In this document: piece by piece, positions 53,892 through 63,056 of the stretch
How the letters are laid out: each line of letters opens with the position of its first letter
Numbering within the stretch: the first letter of the stretch is position 1
Source of the DNA: an uncultured Selenomonadaceae bacterium
GTDB taxonomy: Bacteria > Bacillota > Negativicutes > Selenomonadales > Selenomonadaceae
Assembly: GCA_937902665.1 (NCBI GenBank)
Contig: CALELM010000101.1
Span: 1 to 64,000, forward strand
Direction: 5' to 3'
Length of the DNA stretch: 64,000 bases
Notes under the pieces: model-generated
What the model was told of the DNA's origin: nothing
The model's database searches: none
The model's input: only the letters and a program-made list of their open reading frames with translations
Translations under genes and position numbers: made by a program

Positions 53892-55772
53892 ATGTTGACC
53901 AAAGTGGATACCATCCCAAAACAATTTAACGATAACGTATACAAATTGCTGACGGACATGGATCATTTGCTGTACTTTCGATGGGATCTGCAAACCGATA
54001 CTTTAGAGTTTACAGAACCAACAACAAATGCACCTTATGATATCCCGCAGTACATACCAAGTGCTTCCTCAGCGCTTTTGACGGACAATCTGATCCATCC
54101 GGACGACAAGGAACCTTTTTGGAATTTTCTTGATTCACTCTTTTGGATCAACAAGCCGCGCAAAACAGCCAGACGGCGCAGCGTTACGAAAATGCGCTTG
54201 AGAAAACGCCGGCATACCCGCGATTACCTTTGGGTCGACCTGCGTCTCTTGACCTACTATACCAAAGACGGCCCAACCTACGCTTTCGGCTGTATTCGCA
54301 ACATCAACAAGCAGCAGCTTTGGCAAATAAAGCTGGAACACAGTGCAGAGCACGATATCCTGACAGGCTTCTTGAATAAGGGAGCCTGCGAACGCCGTGT
54401 AGCGAGAATGCTTCGCTCACCGGATGCTTCCTCTGCCAAGCATGCCATGATTATCGTTGATGCGGACGGCTTCAAGGCAATCAACGATGCCTTTGGGCAT
54501 CTCTTTGGCGATGGTGTCTTGAAAGACATGAGCATGGCTATCAAGCAAACGTTCCGCCATACAGACATTCTTGGACGCATTGGCGGCGATGAGTTCTTGG
54601 TTCTGTTTCGCAATCTCCCCTCCATGGAGATCCTCAAGAAGCGGTGCGGTACTCTCTTAAAGACGCTGCACCGCAGTTATCAGAACAACAATGACAAGCT
54701 TCCTTTTTCCGTCAGCATAGGTGTGGCTGTCTTTCCGGAGCATGGAACCAGCTACCAAGAACTTTTCACCCATGCCGACCGTGCACTCTACGAAGCAAAA
54801 TCCCAAGGAAGAAACCGTTACTGCTTCTATCATTCCAGCCTCATAGGAAATTCAGCCATCTCCTCCACAAGAGATACGGCAAACACGGCAGATATCCAGC
54901 AAAAGGCATTCAAGGACAACATGCTGGAATTCATCTTTACTCTGCTTTACGAAACAAACAACCCCGATGCAACGATTGCTCTCTGCATTGGCTTGTTCGG
55001 AAAGCAGTTCCAGCTTGACCGCGTGTCCATCGACCGCTTTCACAAGGATACCAACCAGTATGTCAATGCCTTTGAGTGGACCAGCCCAAAGGGAGTTTCC
55101 CTGCGGCAGGAAAACCATGAGGAGGATATTTCCGCCCTCATCGAAGGACATCACAAGATGGTCTTGAGCCATTACAAGCCTACGCCCTACGGTGTCATGG
55201 CAATCTGCCAGGATACCTCAGAGCTTGGCAAGAATTATCAGGAGCTCACGGAAAAGCTCCATACAAAGTCCTTTGCCCATTGCATCATAACACACGGCTC
55301 AGAAGACCTTGGCTGTATCGGATTTGAAAGCTCTGCCAGCCCTCGTCCCTTTTCAGAGGAGGAGATCAAGGATCTCAACATCTTTGCCGTACTCCTCGGA
55401 AATATTTTGATGGACAGTGCAACGGAGGATATTCTGCGCAGCTCCAACAATCATCTGAAGACCATTTTGGATCACATGCAGGAATTTATCTATGTCATAG
55501 ACAAGGATACCTACATGCCCATCTACTTTAACCAAACGATACGGCAGACGCTTTCCGAATCATTTGCAGGCCAGCCGTGCTACAAACGCTTTCACGGGCT
55601 GGCTGCGCCCTGCACAGGCTGCCCGATCCCCCGCTTGTCACGAAACGGCAACGAGTACCTTGATGTTATGCTCGACAACTGGGGAGAGGCTACCAATACC
55701 CGTGCTTACAACATTTACTGGGAAGATGACAGGGAACGCCGTCTTGCCCTTATCATGCAGGACCCATTTTAA
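53892..55772 (+). CDS. Diguanylate cyclase with PAS-like and GAF-like sensory domains
   Basis: A 626-aa cytoplasmic signalling protein with no membrane segment. Residues 1-140 look PAS-like. The GGDEF domain spans about 145-305, with GGDEF intact at 231-235 and an inhibitory I-site RxxD at 222-225 five residues before it. A GAF-like segment covers about 330-490, and a second PAS-like domain with CYKRFHGLAAPCTGCPI follows. It should make cyclic di-GMP with product inhibition in response to an unknown ligand. AGAAGGA precedes ATG. It converges on the FIST gene. Confidence 0.9.
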   Translation: MLTKVDTIPKQFNDNVYKLLTDMDHLLYFRWDLQTDTLEFTEPTTNAPYDIPQYIPSASSALLTDNLIHPDDKEPFWNFLDSLFWINKPRKTARRRSVTKMRLRKRRHTRDYLWVDLRLLTYYTKDGPTYAFGCIRNINKQQLWQIKLEHSAEHDILTGFLNKGACERRVARMLRSPDASSAKHAMIIVDADGFKAINDAFGHLFGDGVLKDMSMAIKQTFRHTDILGRIGGDEFLVLFRNLPSMEILKKRCGTLLKTLHRSYQNNNDKLPFSVSIGVAVFPEHGTSYQELFTHADRALYEAKSQGRNRYCFYHSSLIGNSAISSTRDTANTADIQQKAFKDNMLEFIFTLLYETNNPDATIALCIGLFGKQFQLDRVSIDRFHKDTNQYVNAFEWTSPKGVSLRQENHEEDISALIEGHHKMVLSHYKPTPYGVMAICQDTSELGKNYQELTEKLHTKSFAHCIITHGSEDLGCIGFESSASPRPFSEEEIKDLNIFAVLLGNILMDSATEDILRSSNNHLKTILDHMQEFIYVIDKDTYMPIYFNQTIRQTLSESFAGQPCYKRFHGLAAPCTGCPIPRLSRNGNEYLDVMLDNWGEATNTRAYNIYWEDDRERRLALIMQDPF

Positions 55773-55778
55773 AGCACC

Positions 55779-55816
55779 AAAACGGGACTGTGCAAAATGC
55801 ACAGTCCCGTTTTTTA
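55779..55816. terminator. Bidirectional terminator between the diguanylate cyclase and FIST genes
   Basis: GGGACTGTGCA and TGCACAGTCCC form a perfect 11-bp stem flanked by A- and T-runs on both sides. Confidence 0.93.
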
Positions 55817-55821
55817 TGTCC

Positions 55822-57009
55822 TCATATTGCTATCATTGCCAAGGTTTCATGCGTAAAGATATTGTAGAACTTCCCCGGCACTCGTCCCACCGTGGAGCAA
55901 ATCTCCCCATAGCCATAATACCCATGGACAGAAAGCCCCTCCGGCAGCCTGCCGGCATAGGCACTCCCCTCGATATTCTTGTCTGCCACAATCATGCAGT
56001 AACGCATGACGCAGGAAGAACAGAGAATCATGCTGTAGCGGTAATCCTCGGACGAGGCTATCTCCTGAAGCAGCTCATCAAATGCGACCTTGACAGATCT
56101 CTCAATGTCCTCCTTGCTGATCAGCTCCATGTTGATTTCATCGCCTTCCTCCACCTTTGACAAGAACCCGCAGTACTTCTTTTTGTAGTTGATAAGCCCA
56201 ACACTGCGAAGCACCTCCATGCTGTCCCCGTTTGGCATTTTCCGTTTCACAAGAAAGGGCGTTCCGCAAAAATCCCAAGTAACATCTTCATTGGGGGAAG
56301 CAAGCCCCATCTCCTGCAGGTAATCAAGCATGGGACGGTTGTCGACCTCATAAACAAGATATCCCCTTGCCTTGGTCACAACATGACGGGAAGATTCCGC
56401 ATGTGTCGTGGAATGTTCCACCTTGACGATTGGCTTGATATTGCCGCTGATCAGCAGCATAATAGCACGCTCATACGAAACAATGCCATTGCAAAAAACA
56501 GAGCAGTTCGTGTATGTCCAGCTATCTCCGGCAACTCCCCCAAAGATAGGAACATTGCCTACAGCCTTGCTCAGTGCGTTGATCGCAATATCCCAACTGA
56601 ATAAGGAAAGAAGCGGCACATAAAGGAAAATCAGCTTCTCCTTCCCAGAAAGCACCTTTCCTGCATCCTGATAGGCTTCCGCCAGCTTCCCGATATCGGC
56701 ATCGCAATCAAGGGGATCCGTCATCTTCATGCTGAACTCGCAATCATCGCCAGTCATGACCAGAAAAGATATGCATTGCTCCGAATATCCCTCATTGGTC
56801 AGGAAGCCAACCCCCGTCATTCCCATTACGGGAAAATCCAGCCTTTCCTTCAGGAGTTTTGCCAAAAGCTCCGTATCTACATCATAATCGCAAAACACCA
56901 ATCCGCAGGTATTCCTTTGCAAGGAAAAAGTCTTTAGCTGAACCAAAAGCTCGTCCACTGCCTGCTCGATGTCATCAATCTCATAACTCACGGCTTGATA
57001 GGATTTCAT
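55822..57009 (-). CDS. FIST-domain sensory protein
   Basis: A 395-aa protein with FIST N and FIST C regions. It has CGLVFCDYDVDTELLAKLL, VMGMTGVGFLTNEGY, VPIFGGVAGDSWT, a RAIMLLISGNIKPIV strand and, near the end, VHGYYGYGEICS. FIST domains are thought to bind small ligands such as amino acids and are typically placed next to histidine kinases or chemoreceptors. Its ATG overlaps the stop of the upstream hybrid kinase (ATGA), so the two are coupled and probably act together. Confidence 0.88.
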   Translation of the reverse strand: MKSYQAVSYEIDDIEQAVDELLVQLKTFSLQRNTCGLVFCDYDVDTELLAKLLKERLDFPVMGMTGVGFLTNEGYSEQCISFLVMTGDDCEFSMKMTDPLDCDADIGKLAEAYQDAGKVLSGKEKLIFLYVPLLSLFSWDIAINALSKAVGNVPIFGGVAGDSWTYTNCSVFCNGIVSYERAIMLLISGNIKPIVKVEHSTTHAESSRHVVTKARGYLVYEVDNRPMLDYLQEMGLASPNEDVTWDFCGTPFLVKRKMPNGDSMEVLRSVGLINYKKKYCGFLSKVEEGDEINMELISKEDIERSVKVAFDELLQEIASSEDYRYSMILCSSCVMRYCMIVADKNIEGSAYAGRLPEGLSVHGYYGYGEICSTVGRVPGKFYNIFTHETLAMIAI

Positions 57010-58511
57010 TCGTTCTCCCTCCTCAGGACATAATCAACCGAATGTTTTTCCAAATACTTTTCCGCCTTTTCCGAATCTCTGACAAAAACCCCCTTATAGC
57101 GGTCTCCCAGCAATTCCTTGATCTTTCCAAGCCGCTCCGCAGAATCGTCCACCACGAGAATGACAGGCTTTTTTGCAGGCTCTTCCATGCGGTTCTCCTC
57201 TTTAGAAATCAATTTCGGAGGCAGGTATTTCAAAAGGGTCTTTTCCAAGTCCGCGTAACGCACAGGCTTTGAGAGATAATCCGTAAAGCCCTGCTGCAAA
57301 TAATGCTCCTTCATGCCAGCCACAGCATCAGCAGTCAAAATGATAATGGGAACCTCCTGCGCCAGTCCTTCCCTGCGAATCTGCTGAAGGGTTTCCGTTC
57401 CGCTCATCTCCGGCATCATCTGATCCAAAAACACAAGGTCAAACTGCGCCTTTCTCAGATATTCTATGCACTCCCGCCCAGAGGTTGCCTTGGTAACCCG
57501 AATCTTGGTCGGCTGCAAAAGCCCCTCTGCCACATCCAGATTCATTCGATTGTCGTCCACAATCAGCAGCTTTGCATGGGGGGCAGACAAAAAGTTCTTG
57601 GGTCTAGCGGCTTTCTCCGCCTCGCCCTCCATGATGGCTGAAAAATCCCCCAGCTCCTTGGCATCCACCACGGGCTGGACCATAGTAACGGTAAACTCAG
57701 AGCCTTCCCCGTAAACGCTCTTTACCTCGACCTCCCCGTCCATATTCTTGACCATCTGCTTAACAATGCTGAGACCAAGCCCTGTCCCCTCGATCTTGCG
57801 GTTCGCTGACTCCTCCAAGCGATGAAATGGCTTGAAAAGCTCCTCCATTGCCTCCTTTTTCATGCCGATTCCCGTATCCTTGACACGGGCTGTCAGCATT
57901 TCCTTCTCCTTATCATAATACGCAAACAGCTGCACGCCGCCTGTCTTGGTATACTTCACAGCATTGTTGAGGACATTCAGGATAACCTGACGGACACGCA
58001 CCTCATCCCCCAAAAGCCGTGACGGGATCGCTTCAGAAATATGCACCTCATAGGAAAGCCCCTTGTCCCTTGCCCGCTTCTGCGTCATATTAACGACATC
58101 ACGAAAGACATCCGCCACATTATAAGGTACAGAAACCATCGTAAACTGTCCCGACTCAATCTTTGAAAAATCGAGAATATCGTTAATGATTGCAAGCAGG
58201 GTGTTTCCTGCGCTCTGAATATCTCTCGCATGCCGCAGGGTTTTGGCATCTGCAGATTCCCGCAGAATCATCTCGCTCATCCCGACAATCGCATTCATCG
58301 GCGTCCGAATCTCATGGGACATATTGGCAAGAAAATTGCTCTTTGCCCGATTCGCCTTCTCTGCTTTCTTTTCATTGAAGTAACGAAGCCTTGCTATATT
58401 ATCTGTCAGATTGGAAAAAATCTGCAGATCCTTCTGCATGCGGGAATAATCCCTCTGCAGCTTCCTGTTCTCCTTTTTCAAAAGCCGAATTTCTTCCTGC
58501 AAGCTCTCCAT
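57006..58511 (-). CDS. Hybrid sensor histidine kinase with one full and one truncated receiver
   Basis: A 501-aa cytoplasmic kinase. A coiled coil (about 1-60) leads to HisKA with FLANMSHEIRTPMNAIVGMSE, then HATPase_c with NVLNNAVKYT, VKDTGIGMKKE and IEGTGLGLSIVKQMV. A receiver follows (LLIVDDNRMNLDVAE, LVFLDQMMPEMSG, IIILTADA). A second receiver starts VILVVDDSAERLGKI but stops after about 55 residues at a point where its paralogue at 59144 continues. It has no transmembrane input; the FIST protein may be its sensor. ATG lies 2 nt after the Hpt gene stop. Confidence 0.9.
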   Translation of the reverse strand: MESLQEEIRLLKKENRKLQRDYSRMQKDLQIFSNLTDNIARLRYFNEKKAEKANRAKSNFLANMSHEIRTPMNAIVGMSEMILRESADAKTLRHARDIQSAGNTLLAIINDILDFSKIESGQFTMVSVPYNVADVFRDVVNMTQKRARDKGLSYEVHISEAIPSRLLGDEVRVRQVILNVLNNAVKYTKTGGVQLFAYYDKEKEMLTARVKDTGIGMKKEAMEELFKPFHRLEESANRKIEGTGLGLSIVKQMVKNMDGEVEVKSVYGEGSEFTVTMVQPVVDAKELGDFSAIMEGEAEKAARPKNFLSAPHAKLLIVDDNRMNLDVAEGLLQPTKIRVTKATSGRECIEYLRKAQFDLVFLDQMMPEMSGTETLQQIRREGLAQEVPIIILTADAVAGMKEHYLQQGFTDYLSKPVRYADLEKTLLKYLPPKLISKEENRMEEPAKKPVILVVDDSAERLGKIKELLGDRYKGVFVRDSEKAEKYLEKHSVDYVLRRENE

Positions 58512-58513
58512 GT

Positions 58514-59122
58514 TCAATCCCCTATTTGCGGCAAAGCCTGCCCCACCAGCTCTGCCGCCTCGTCATACATAAATTCCTCTACCAAATCCCTTGCCTTCAG
58601 CAAATCTGCATGGGTTCCAGCAGGGAAGGGATATTCCATCAGCTCCGTCAGCAGCCTTGCGGATTCCTCATCATCAAAATCCTCCAATGCCTGCAAAAGC
58701 TTTCTTGCTGTCTCCTGTGCCTGCCCCCTTGCGGACGCAGTGCCTGAAAGATTCTCCCCGTCCCCCGTCAAGGCAGGGCGAATAACTTCTATCGTTGCAA
58801 GGTATTCCTCCAGAAACGCTTGCATCAAACGGTCAATATCCGCCCATGCAGCTGTTTTTCCCAACTGCTCCAGTTCCCATGCCCTTTGGAAAAGAACCTT
58901 TGCCCCAATCATCTTTGCATTGCTCTTGACAGAATGAACCAGTATCGTAAAATTCTCTGCATCCCTTGCGGAGTGAAAGCCCTTCACGTTCCCGATTGCC
59001 GACTCATGCGCCTCGAAAAAACGCTGCAGTGCCTTCCTGTACTGCTCTCCTTTCCCCGTATAGCTTACCCCTGTCTCCACGTCAATACCCTTTTGCAAAA
59101 GCTCTTCCATCCACGCTTCCAT
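58514..59122 (-). CDS. Histidine phosphotransfer (Hpt) domain protein
   Basis: A 202-aa helical protein. The phosphorylatable histidine is H63 in TILVHSVKSNAKMIGA, the Hpt signature. The C-terminal part (about 125-202) is a second helical segment without recognised motif. It should relay phosphate between the receivers of the two hybrid kinases that flank it. GGGGGG lies 6 nt before ATG. Confidence 0.85.
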   Translation of the reverse strand: MEAWMEELLQKGIDVETGVSYTGKGEQYRKALQRFFEAHESAIGNVKGFHSARDAENFTILVHSVKSNAKMIGAKVLFQRAWELEQLGKTAAWADIDRLMQAFLEEYLATIEVIRPALTGDGENLSGTASARGQAQETARKLLQALEDFDDEESARLLTELMEYPFPAGTHADLLKARDLVEEFMYDEAAELVGQALPQIGD

Positions 59123-59143
59123 GCAAATCCCCCCGTTCTGTTC

Positions 59144-61396
59144 TTATCCCAAGACCTCGATCATCTTCGTCACAAGCTCCAGCTTGGTCGCCGGCTTCAC
59201 GAGATATCCCTGCGGCTTTAGCTTCAGCAAAATCGTCATGACCTCCTCACGGCTGGATACCGCTGTCAAAAATATCACGGGAATCTTCGCCGTCTTGGGA
59301 TTAGTGCGAAGCTTTCGATAGACCTCAGGCCCTGATTCTATCGGCATCCTGTAATCCAGCAAGATCAAGTCCGGCTGGTGATCCTCCAAATAGATGTATG
59401 CCGACTTTCCGGAGGGTGCCATCGCAACATGATAAAATTCTGACAAATGATCCTTGATCTGCTGGAGCTGCTGAATGTCATCATCTACGACAAGGATATG
59501 CTTTCTTCCATCGTCCGAAGACTTGCCCGTTTCCCCCTGCGGGTTCACAAACCGTTCCACATACTTTGTCCCCTTCCGATGGAGCCACTCTTTTTTCTCC
59601 GCTGCCTCCTCCAGCTTGTCATAAAGCGCAAGCATATTGATAGGACGATACACGAAAGACATTTGAGGAAGTCTTGTCAGCCTCTTAAAAAACTCGCACT
59701 GGTCTTTCGTCCCGACCACCAAAATTTCCGTTCCTTTGATCTCCGAATACAGGTTCAAAGAATCAAAAACAGCAACCGTTTTCCAAGTATCCTCAGAGTG
59801 AAGGCATATCACGACCACATGCGGATGTTCCTCCGCCATCATCTGCAAGAGCAGCTCCCTCGAAACACCGCAGCGAAGCAAAGAATATTCCTTCGGCCGT
59901 CCAATCAGCTTGCAAAGCTCATCTGCAAAAAGCCGATTGCCTCCCGTAACCAGAATCTTCGTCCGGCTGTCCTTCCTGTCCCCCTTGCCAGCCTGCCAAG
60001 AGAACATCGTCGCACCATCTGCACAGGACATGAGGTAATCCACCTTATGCTTTTCCAAATAGCTGAGCGCATTTTCCTGATTCATGACATAAATGCCCTT
60101 GTAGCTTCCCTGCAGCCGCTTCTTTTGCGCCCGCAGAAGTTCCGTGGACGTATCATAGACCAGCACGGTCTTCTGCTCCTGCGGCTCATCCACATTTTCT
60201 ATCAAATCCCTCGGCAGGAACTCCCGTAGCACCGCCTCCAGATCCCGAAACAGGATAGGCTTCGTAAGGTATGCATCAAAGCCTTGATCAATGTAGCGAT
60301 CCCCTGCCCCCTCAGACGTATCCGCTGTAAGCACGACAATGGGAATTGCGGCAGACACCAAGGACTCTTCCCTCATCCGCTGCATCGTCTGCGTCCCATT
60401 CAGATTCGGCATCATGGCGTCCAGAATAATCAAATTGTATTGCTCGTTTTTTGCCATTTCCAAGGCTTCCGCTCCGGATTCTGCCGTATCGACCTTGATT
60501 TTCGTTGGAGCCAGAAGCCCTGAAATTACCTCCAAATTCATAAAATTGTCATCAACAAGCAAGATTCGTGCGTCCGGTGCCGACAACAGCGTACAATAAT
60601 TTTCCTTTACTGCCTCTGCCTGTATCCGTTCTGCCACATTTCCAATCGCATTGGTATCGCCAATCTCCTGCCGAAGCGTAAAGAAAAACCGGCTGCCTTC
60701 CCCCGCCACGCTCGCTGCCTGAAGTCTTGTTCCCATTCTCTCCAAAATCCCTCGAACAATGGCAAGCCCTTTTCCAAAAGACTCCTCTTTGCTCTCCTGC
60801 TCACCCAAAAGCACAGGAAGCTGTTCTGCCGAAATGCCCTTTCCCGTATCGGAAACCTCCACCAAGATCTCTGCCATACTGCCGGAAGCCTTCCCATGCA
60901 TCGACAGGACAGTCTCCCCATGCACCGTAGACTGCTCTGCATTGGCAAGCAGATTGGCAAGCACCTGATAGACTGCCGTGCTGTCCCCCAAAAGAACGTC
61001 AGGCAGGCTCTCCTCAATATCCAAACGAAACCTCACTCTCTTTTTGGACAGCTTGTCAGCAAACATGCTGTACAATGCCTCGATTACGTCCGAAAGGCGA
61101 TACTCCGCCCTTCGCAGAGCCAATTCCCCCGACTTCTGCGCAGAAAAATATTCTGCCCTGTCCACAAGGTCCAAAAGCGTCCTGCCGACCTTCTTGAGCC
61201 TTGCCGCATATTCTGCCACATGCACGTCCACAGAATCCTTCGCAATAAGCTCACCGATTCCCATAATAGAATGGATTGGTTCCCGAAGCTCATGATATAG
61301 GCAAGCAAGATCCATATTCTCAGACGGGTCTGCTCCCATACTTTCTCCCTGTGGCAGATTCCTGTCCATAGCCTTCTTTTCCATGTAATCTTCCAT
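59144..61396 (-). CDS. Hybrid sensor histidine kinase with several receiver domains
   Basis: A 750-aa cytoplasmic protein. The HisKA domain has LACLYHELREPIHSIMGIGE. The HATPase_c domain follows (VLANLLANAEQST, VSDTGKGISAEQL, GKGLAIVRGIL). A receiver comes next (ILLVDDNFMNLEVI, LIILDAMMPNLNG, IVVLTADT). Then come two degenerate receiver-like segments (VLVYDTSTELLRA; ILVTGGNRLFADEL) and a complete C-terminal receiver (ILVVDDDIQQLQQI, LILLDYRMPIESG, VIFLTAV). It resembles the 57006-58511 kinase but keeps the part lost there. No DNA-binding output is present in the cluster. ATG at 61396 follows AAAGGA; the open frame upstream has no RBS. Confidence 0.88.
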   Translation of the reverse strand: MEDYMEKKAMDRNLPQGESMGADPSENMDLACLYHELREPIHSIMGIGELIAKDSVDVHVAEYAARLKKVGRTLLDLVDRAEYFSAQKSGELALRRAEYRLSDVIEALYSMFADKLSKKRVRFRLDIEESLPDVLLGDSTAVYQVLANLLANAEQSTVHGETVLSMHGKASGSMAEILVEVSDTGKGISAEQLPVLLGEQESKEESFGKGLAIVRGILERMGTRLQAASVAGEGSRFFFTLRQEIGDTNAIGNVAERIQAEAVKENYCTLLSAPDARILLVDDNFMNLEVISGLLAPTKIKVDTAESGAEALEMAKNEQYNLIILDAMMPNLNGTQTMQRMREESLVSAAIPIVVLTADTSEGAGDRYIDQGFDAYLTKPILFRDLEAVLREFLPRDLIENVDEPQEQKTVLVYDTSTELLRAQKKRLQGSYKGIYVMNQENALSYLEKHKVDYLMSCADGATMFSWQAGKGDRKDSRTKILVTGGNRLFADELCKLIGRPKEYSLLRCGVSRELLLQMMAEEHPHVVVICLHSEDTWKTVAVFDSLNLYSEIKGTEILVVGTKDQCEFFKRLTRLPQMSFVYRPINMLALYDKLEEAAEKKEWLHRKGTKYVERFVNPQGETGKSSDDGRKHILVVDDDIQQLQQIKDHLSEFYHVAMAPSGKSAYIYLEDHQPDLILLDYRMPIESGPEVYRKLRTNPKTAKIPVIFLTAVSSREEVMTILLKLKPQGYLVKPATKLELVTKMIEVLG

Positions 61397-61569
61397 ATCA
61401 AATTCCTTTCCGCTCTCCCTGTCTCTGCAAGGAAATGCAATTCTTCCTTTTAGATTTATTTTCGACAAAGCAAAAGAATTTCCTCCCCACACGCAAAGGA
61501 TATTCCCCATGCCCTGCGATAAAAGGACTTGCCGACTCCCTCTCCTTATGATTTAATAAACCTGTGACG

Positions 61570-61614
61570 AAAAAAGGCACCTGCTCCGAAGCCAATGCTC
61601 CGAAACAAGCGCCT
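61570..61614 (-). terminator. Terminator after the DUF951 gene
   Basis: AGGCGCTTGTTTCGG pairs (with several G-U) with TTCGGAGCAGGTGCCT on the minus strand and is followed by TTTTTCG. Confidence 0.8.
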
Positions 61615-61629
61615 GCCTGCAACGATTCT

Positions 61630-61827
61630 CTATTCTTCTGCCTTTTGCACGATACCACGAACCATCTTCATGAACTTGGGACGGGGAAGCATGACAAAAT
61701 GCCCGCACCCTTGGCATTTCAGCCCAAAATCCATTCCCGTGCGAGTGATTTTCCATTCATGGCTTCCGCAGGGATGCGGCTTCTTCATGCGAACCACGTC
61801 CCCCACGGCATACGAAACCTTCTCCAT
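61630..61827 (-). CDS. DUF951 protein
   Basis: A 65-aa protein of the DUF951 family: YAVGDVVRMKKPHPCGSHEW, GMDFGLKCQGCGHFVMLPR. The cysteines of PHPCG and CQGCG may bind a metal. DUF951 genes are commonly found next to ychF in Firmicutes, as here, which hints at a translation-linked role, but the function is unknown. The ATG at 61827 follows GGAGGGG; the longer open frame upstream overlaps the divergent hydrolase and is spurious. Confidence 0.92.
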   Translation of the reverse strand: MEKVSYAVGDVVRMKKPHPCGSHEWKITRTGMDFGLKCQGCGHFVMLPRPKFMKMVRGIVQKAEE

Positions 61828-61902
61828 AATACCCCTCCATCCACTTTCTTTTCTCATTTTATCGAAACCCATCCTTTTTGTAAAGCATACGGAGGAAGCA
61901 AC

Positions 61903-62652
61903 ATGAAACTTTCCATTCTTCAATTCTGCCCTGTTCTCGAAAACCCAGAAAGCAACAAAAGCACAGTGGAACGCATGACAGAAGAAGCTGTCCACAGCAA
62001 TCCTGACCTCCTTCTCCTGCCGGAGCTGTGGAGCATAGGATTTTTCCCCAAACGGATTTCCCAATTTGCAGAACAGCCGAACGGCGAATCCATTCAGTTC
62101 CTGTGCAATCTGGCAAAAAAATATCATATCAACATCGTTGGCGGCAGCCTTGCCCTTTGGGACGGGGAGGAGATCCGAAACACCTGTCCCATCATCGACC
62201 GCACGGGGAACCTCGTGCAGCTCATTTCCAAGGCACACCTCTTCTCGCCTGCCAGAGAAAACCGTTACTTCTCCTCAGGAAAAGGAGCTGCCCCATTTTC
62301 ACTGGACGGGCATACCTGTGGGACTGCCATCTGCTACGACCTGCGCTTCCCTGAGCTGGTACGGGGGCTTGCACTTCATGGCACAGAGCTATTTCTCCTC
62401 CCTGCCGAATGGCCGATGAAACGGCTCACCCACTTTCGCACGCTCCTTGCCGCCCGTGCCATCGAGAACCAAATCTTCGTTGCCGCCGCTAATGGGCTGG
62501 GACACTCAGCCATTCTCAACCCTTTGGGGGAAATCCTAGCAGAAGCGGAAGAAGATGAAAGCATTCTCGAAGCCGACATTGACTTCTCCGTGCGGGAAAA
62601 CCTCAAGAAAAAAAGCGATGTCTTTCTTGACAGGCGAACCGACCTCTACTAG
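61903..62652 (+). CDS. Carbon-nitrogen hydrolase (nitrilase superfamily)
   Basis: A 249-aa amidase-type enzyme with the Glu-Lys-Cys triad visible: LLLPELWSIG (Glu), LISKAHLF (Lys) and TAICYDLRFPEL (Cys). Further family stretches are PAEWPMKRLTHF and ENQIFVAAANG. Sequence style resembles omega-amidase/Nit2 or YafV-like members that hydrolyse alpha-keto acid amides; the substrate is not fixed. GGAGG lies 8 nt before ATG at 61903. It is divergent from DUF951 with only 75 bp between, so their promoters must overlap. Confidence 0.9.
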   Translation: MKLSILQFCPVLENPESNKSTVERMTEEAVHSNPDLLLLPELWSIGFFPKRISQFAEQPNGESIQFLCNLAKKYHINIVGGSLALWDGEEIRNTCPIIDRTGNLVQLISKAHLFSPARENRYFSSGKGAAPFSLDGHTCGTAICYDLRFPELVRGLALHGTELFLLPAEWPMKRLTHFRTLLAARAIENQIFVAAANGLGHSAILNPLGEILAEAEEDESILEADIDFSVRENLKKKSDVFLDRRTDLY

Positions 62653-62703
62653 TTCCTGCTTTTGGCAGCCCATCTTGTCGGGAGATCCCACGGACAGCAA
62701 AAC

Positions 62704-62737
62704 GTCCCCTTTCCGAAAATCGGAAAGGGGACGTTTT
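62704..62737. terminator. Terminator after the carbon-nitrogen hydrolase gene
   Basis: CCCCTTTCCGA and TCGGAAAGGGG form a perfect 11-bp stem, followed by ACGTTTTTG on the plus strand; it also works on the minus strand with TTTTG. Confidence 0.9.
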
Positions 62738-62740
62738 TGA

Positions 62741-62910
62741 TTCCTGCAATACTACCACCACATAGTAAACAGCTCCCTTCACATGCTCTCCTTCCCCTGT
62801 TCTTCTTGTTTCTTTCTGTTCCGGTTTCCTGCGATACTACCACCACATAGTAAACAGCCCCCTTCACACGCTCTCCTTCCCTTGTTCTTCTTATTTCTTT
62901 CTGCTCCGTG
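62741..62910. repeat. 85-bp tandem direct duplication
   Basis: Two adjoining units of 85 bp (62741-62825 and 62826-62910) differ at only a few positions. On the minus strand each carries an AAGGAG site 5 nt before a GTG that opens KGAVYYVVVV. Because 85 is not a multiple of three, the two units are read in different frames. No other gene is seen in 62653-63056. Confidence 0.85.
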
Positions 62911-62924
62911 CTTCCTTTTGTACT

Positions 62925-62960
62925 TTATACGATTCAAACTCCATTTCATTACAGGATATT
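62925..62960 (-). promoter_or_regulatory. Promoter-like element, copy A
   Basis: The minus strand reads AATATCCTGTAATGAAATG, 10 nt, then CGTATAAA. The same 19-bp block, spacing and CGTATAA recur at 63381-63416. The TATAAA could be a -10 and the 19-bp block an activator or operator site. It points toward the 85-bp duplication. Confidence 0.5.
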
Positions 62961-62983
62961 CAAAAAAAATTTTCCCGCAAAAA

Positions 62984-63021
62984 CAAAAAACATCCCCTTC
63001 CGAACCTGTCGGAAAGGGACG
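62984..63021 (-). terminator. Terminator after the double-glycine leader peptide gene
   Basis: CGTCCCTTTCCGA pairs with TCGGAAGGGGATG on the minus strand and is followed by TTTTTTG. Confidence 0.85.
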
Positions 63022-63056
63022 TTCTCTTTCATCTTTTTTACTGCAGAAACAACCTC

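Noticed and set aside
61828..62238. N-terminal extension of the DUF951 gene
   Set aside because: The extension is antisense to the carbon-nitrogen hydrolase and unlike DUF951; the ATG at 61827 has a strong RBS and gives the standard 65-aa length.
62649..62867. A 72-aa minus-strand protein across the 85-bp duplication
   Set aside because: It runs through the terminator hairpin and into the hydrolase gene, and the two repeat units are read in different frames. The start signal is reported as a finding only.
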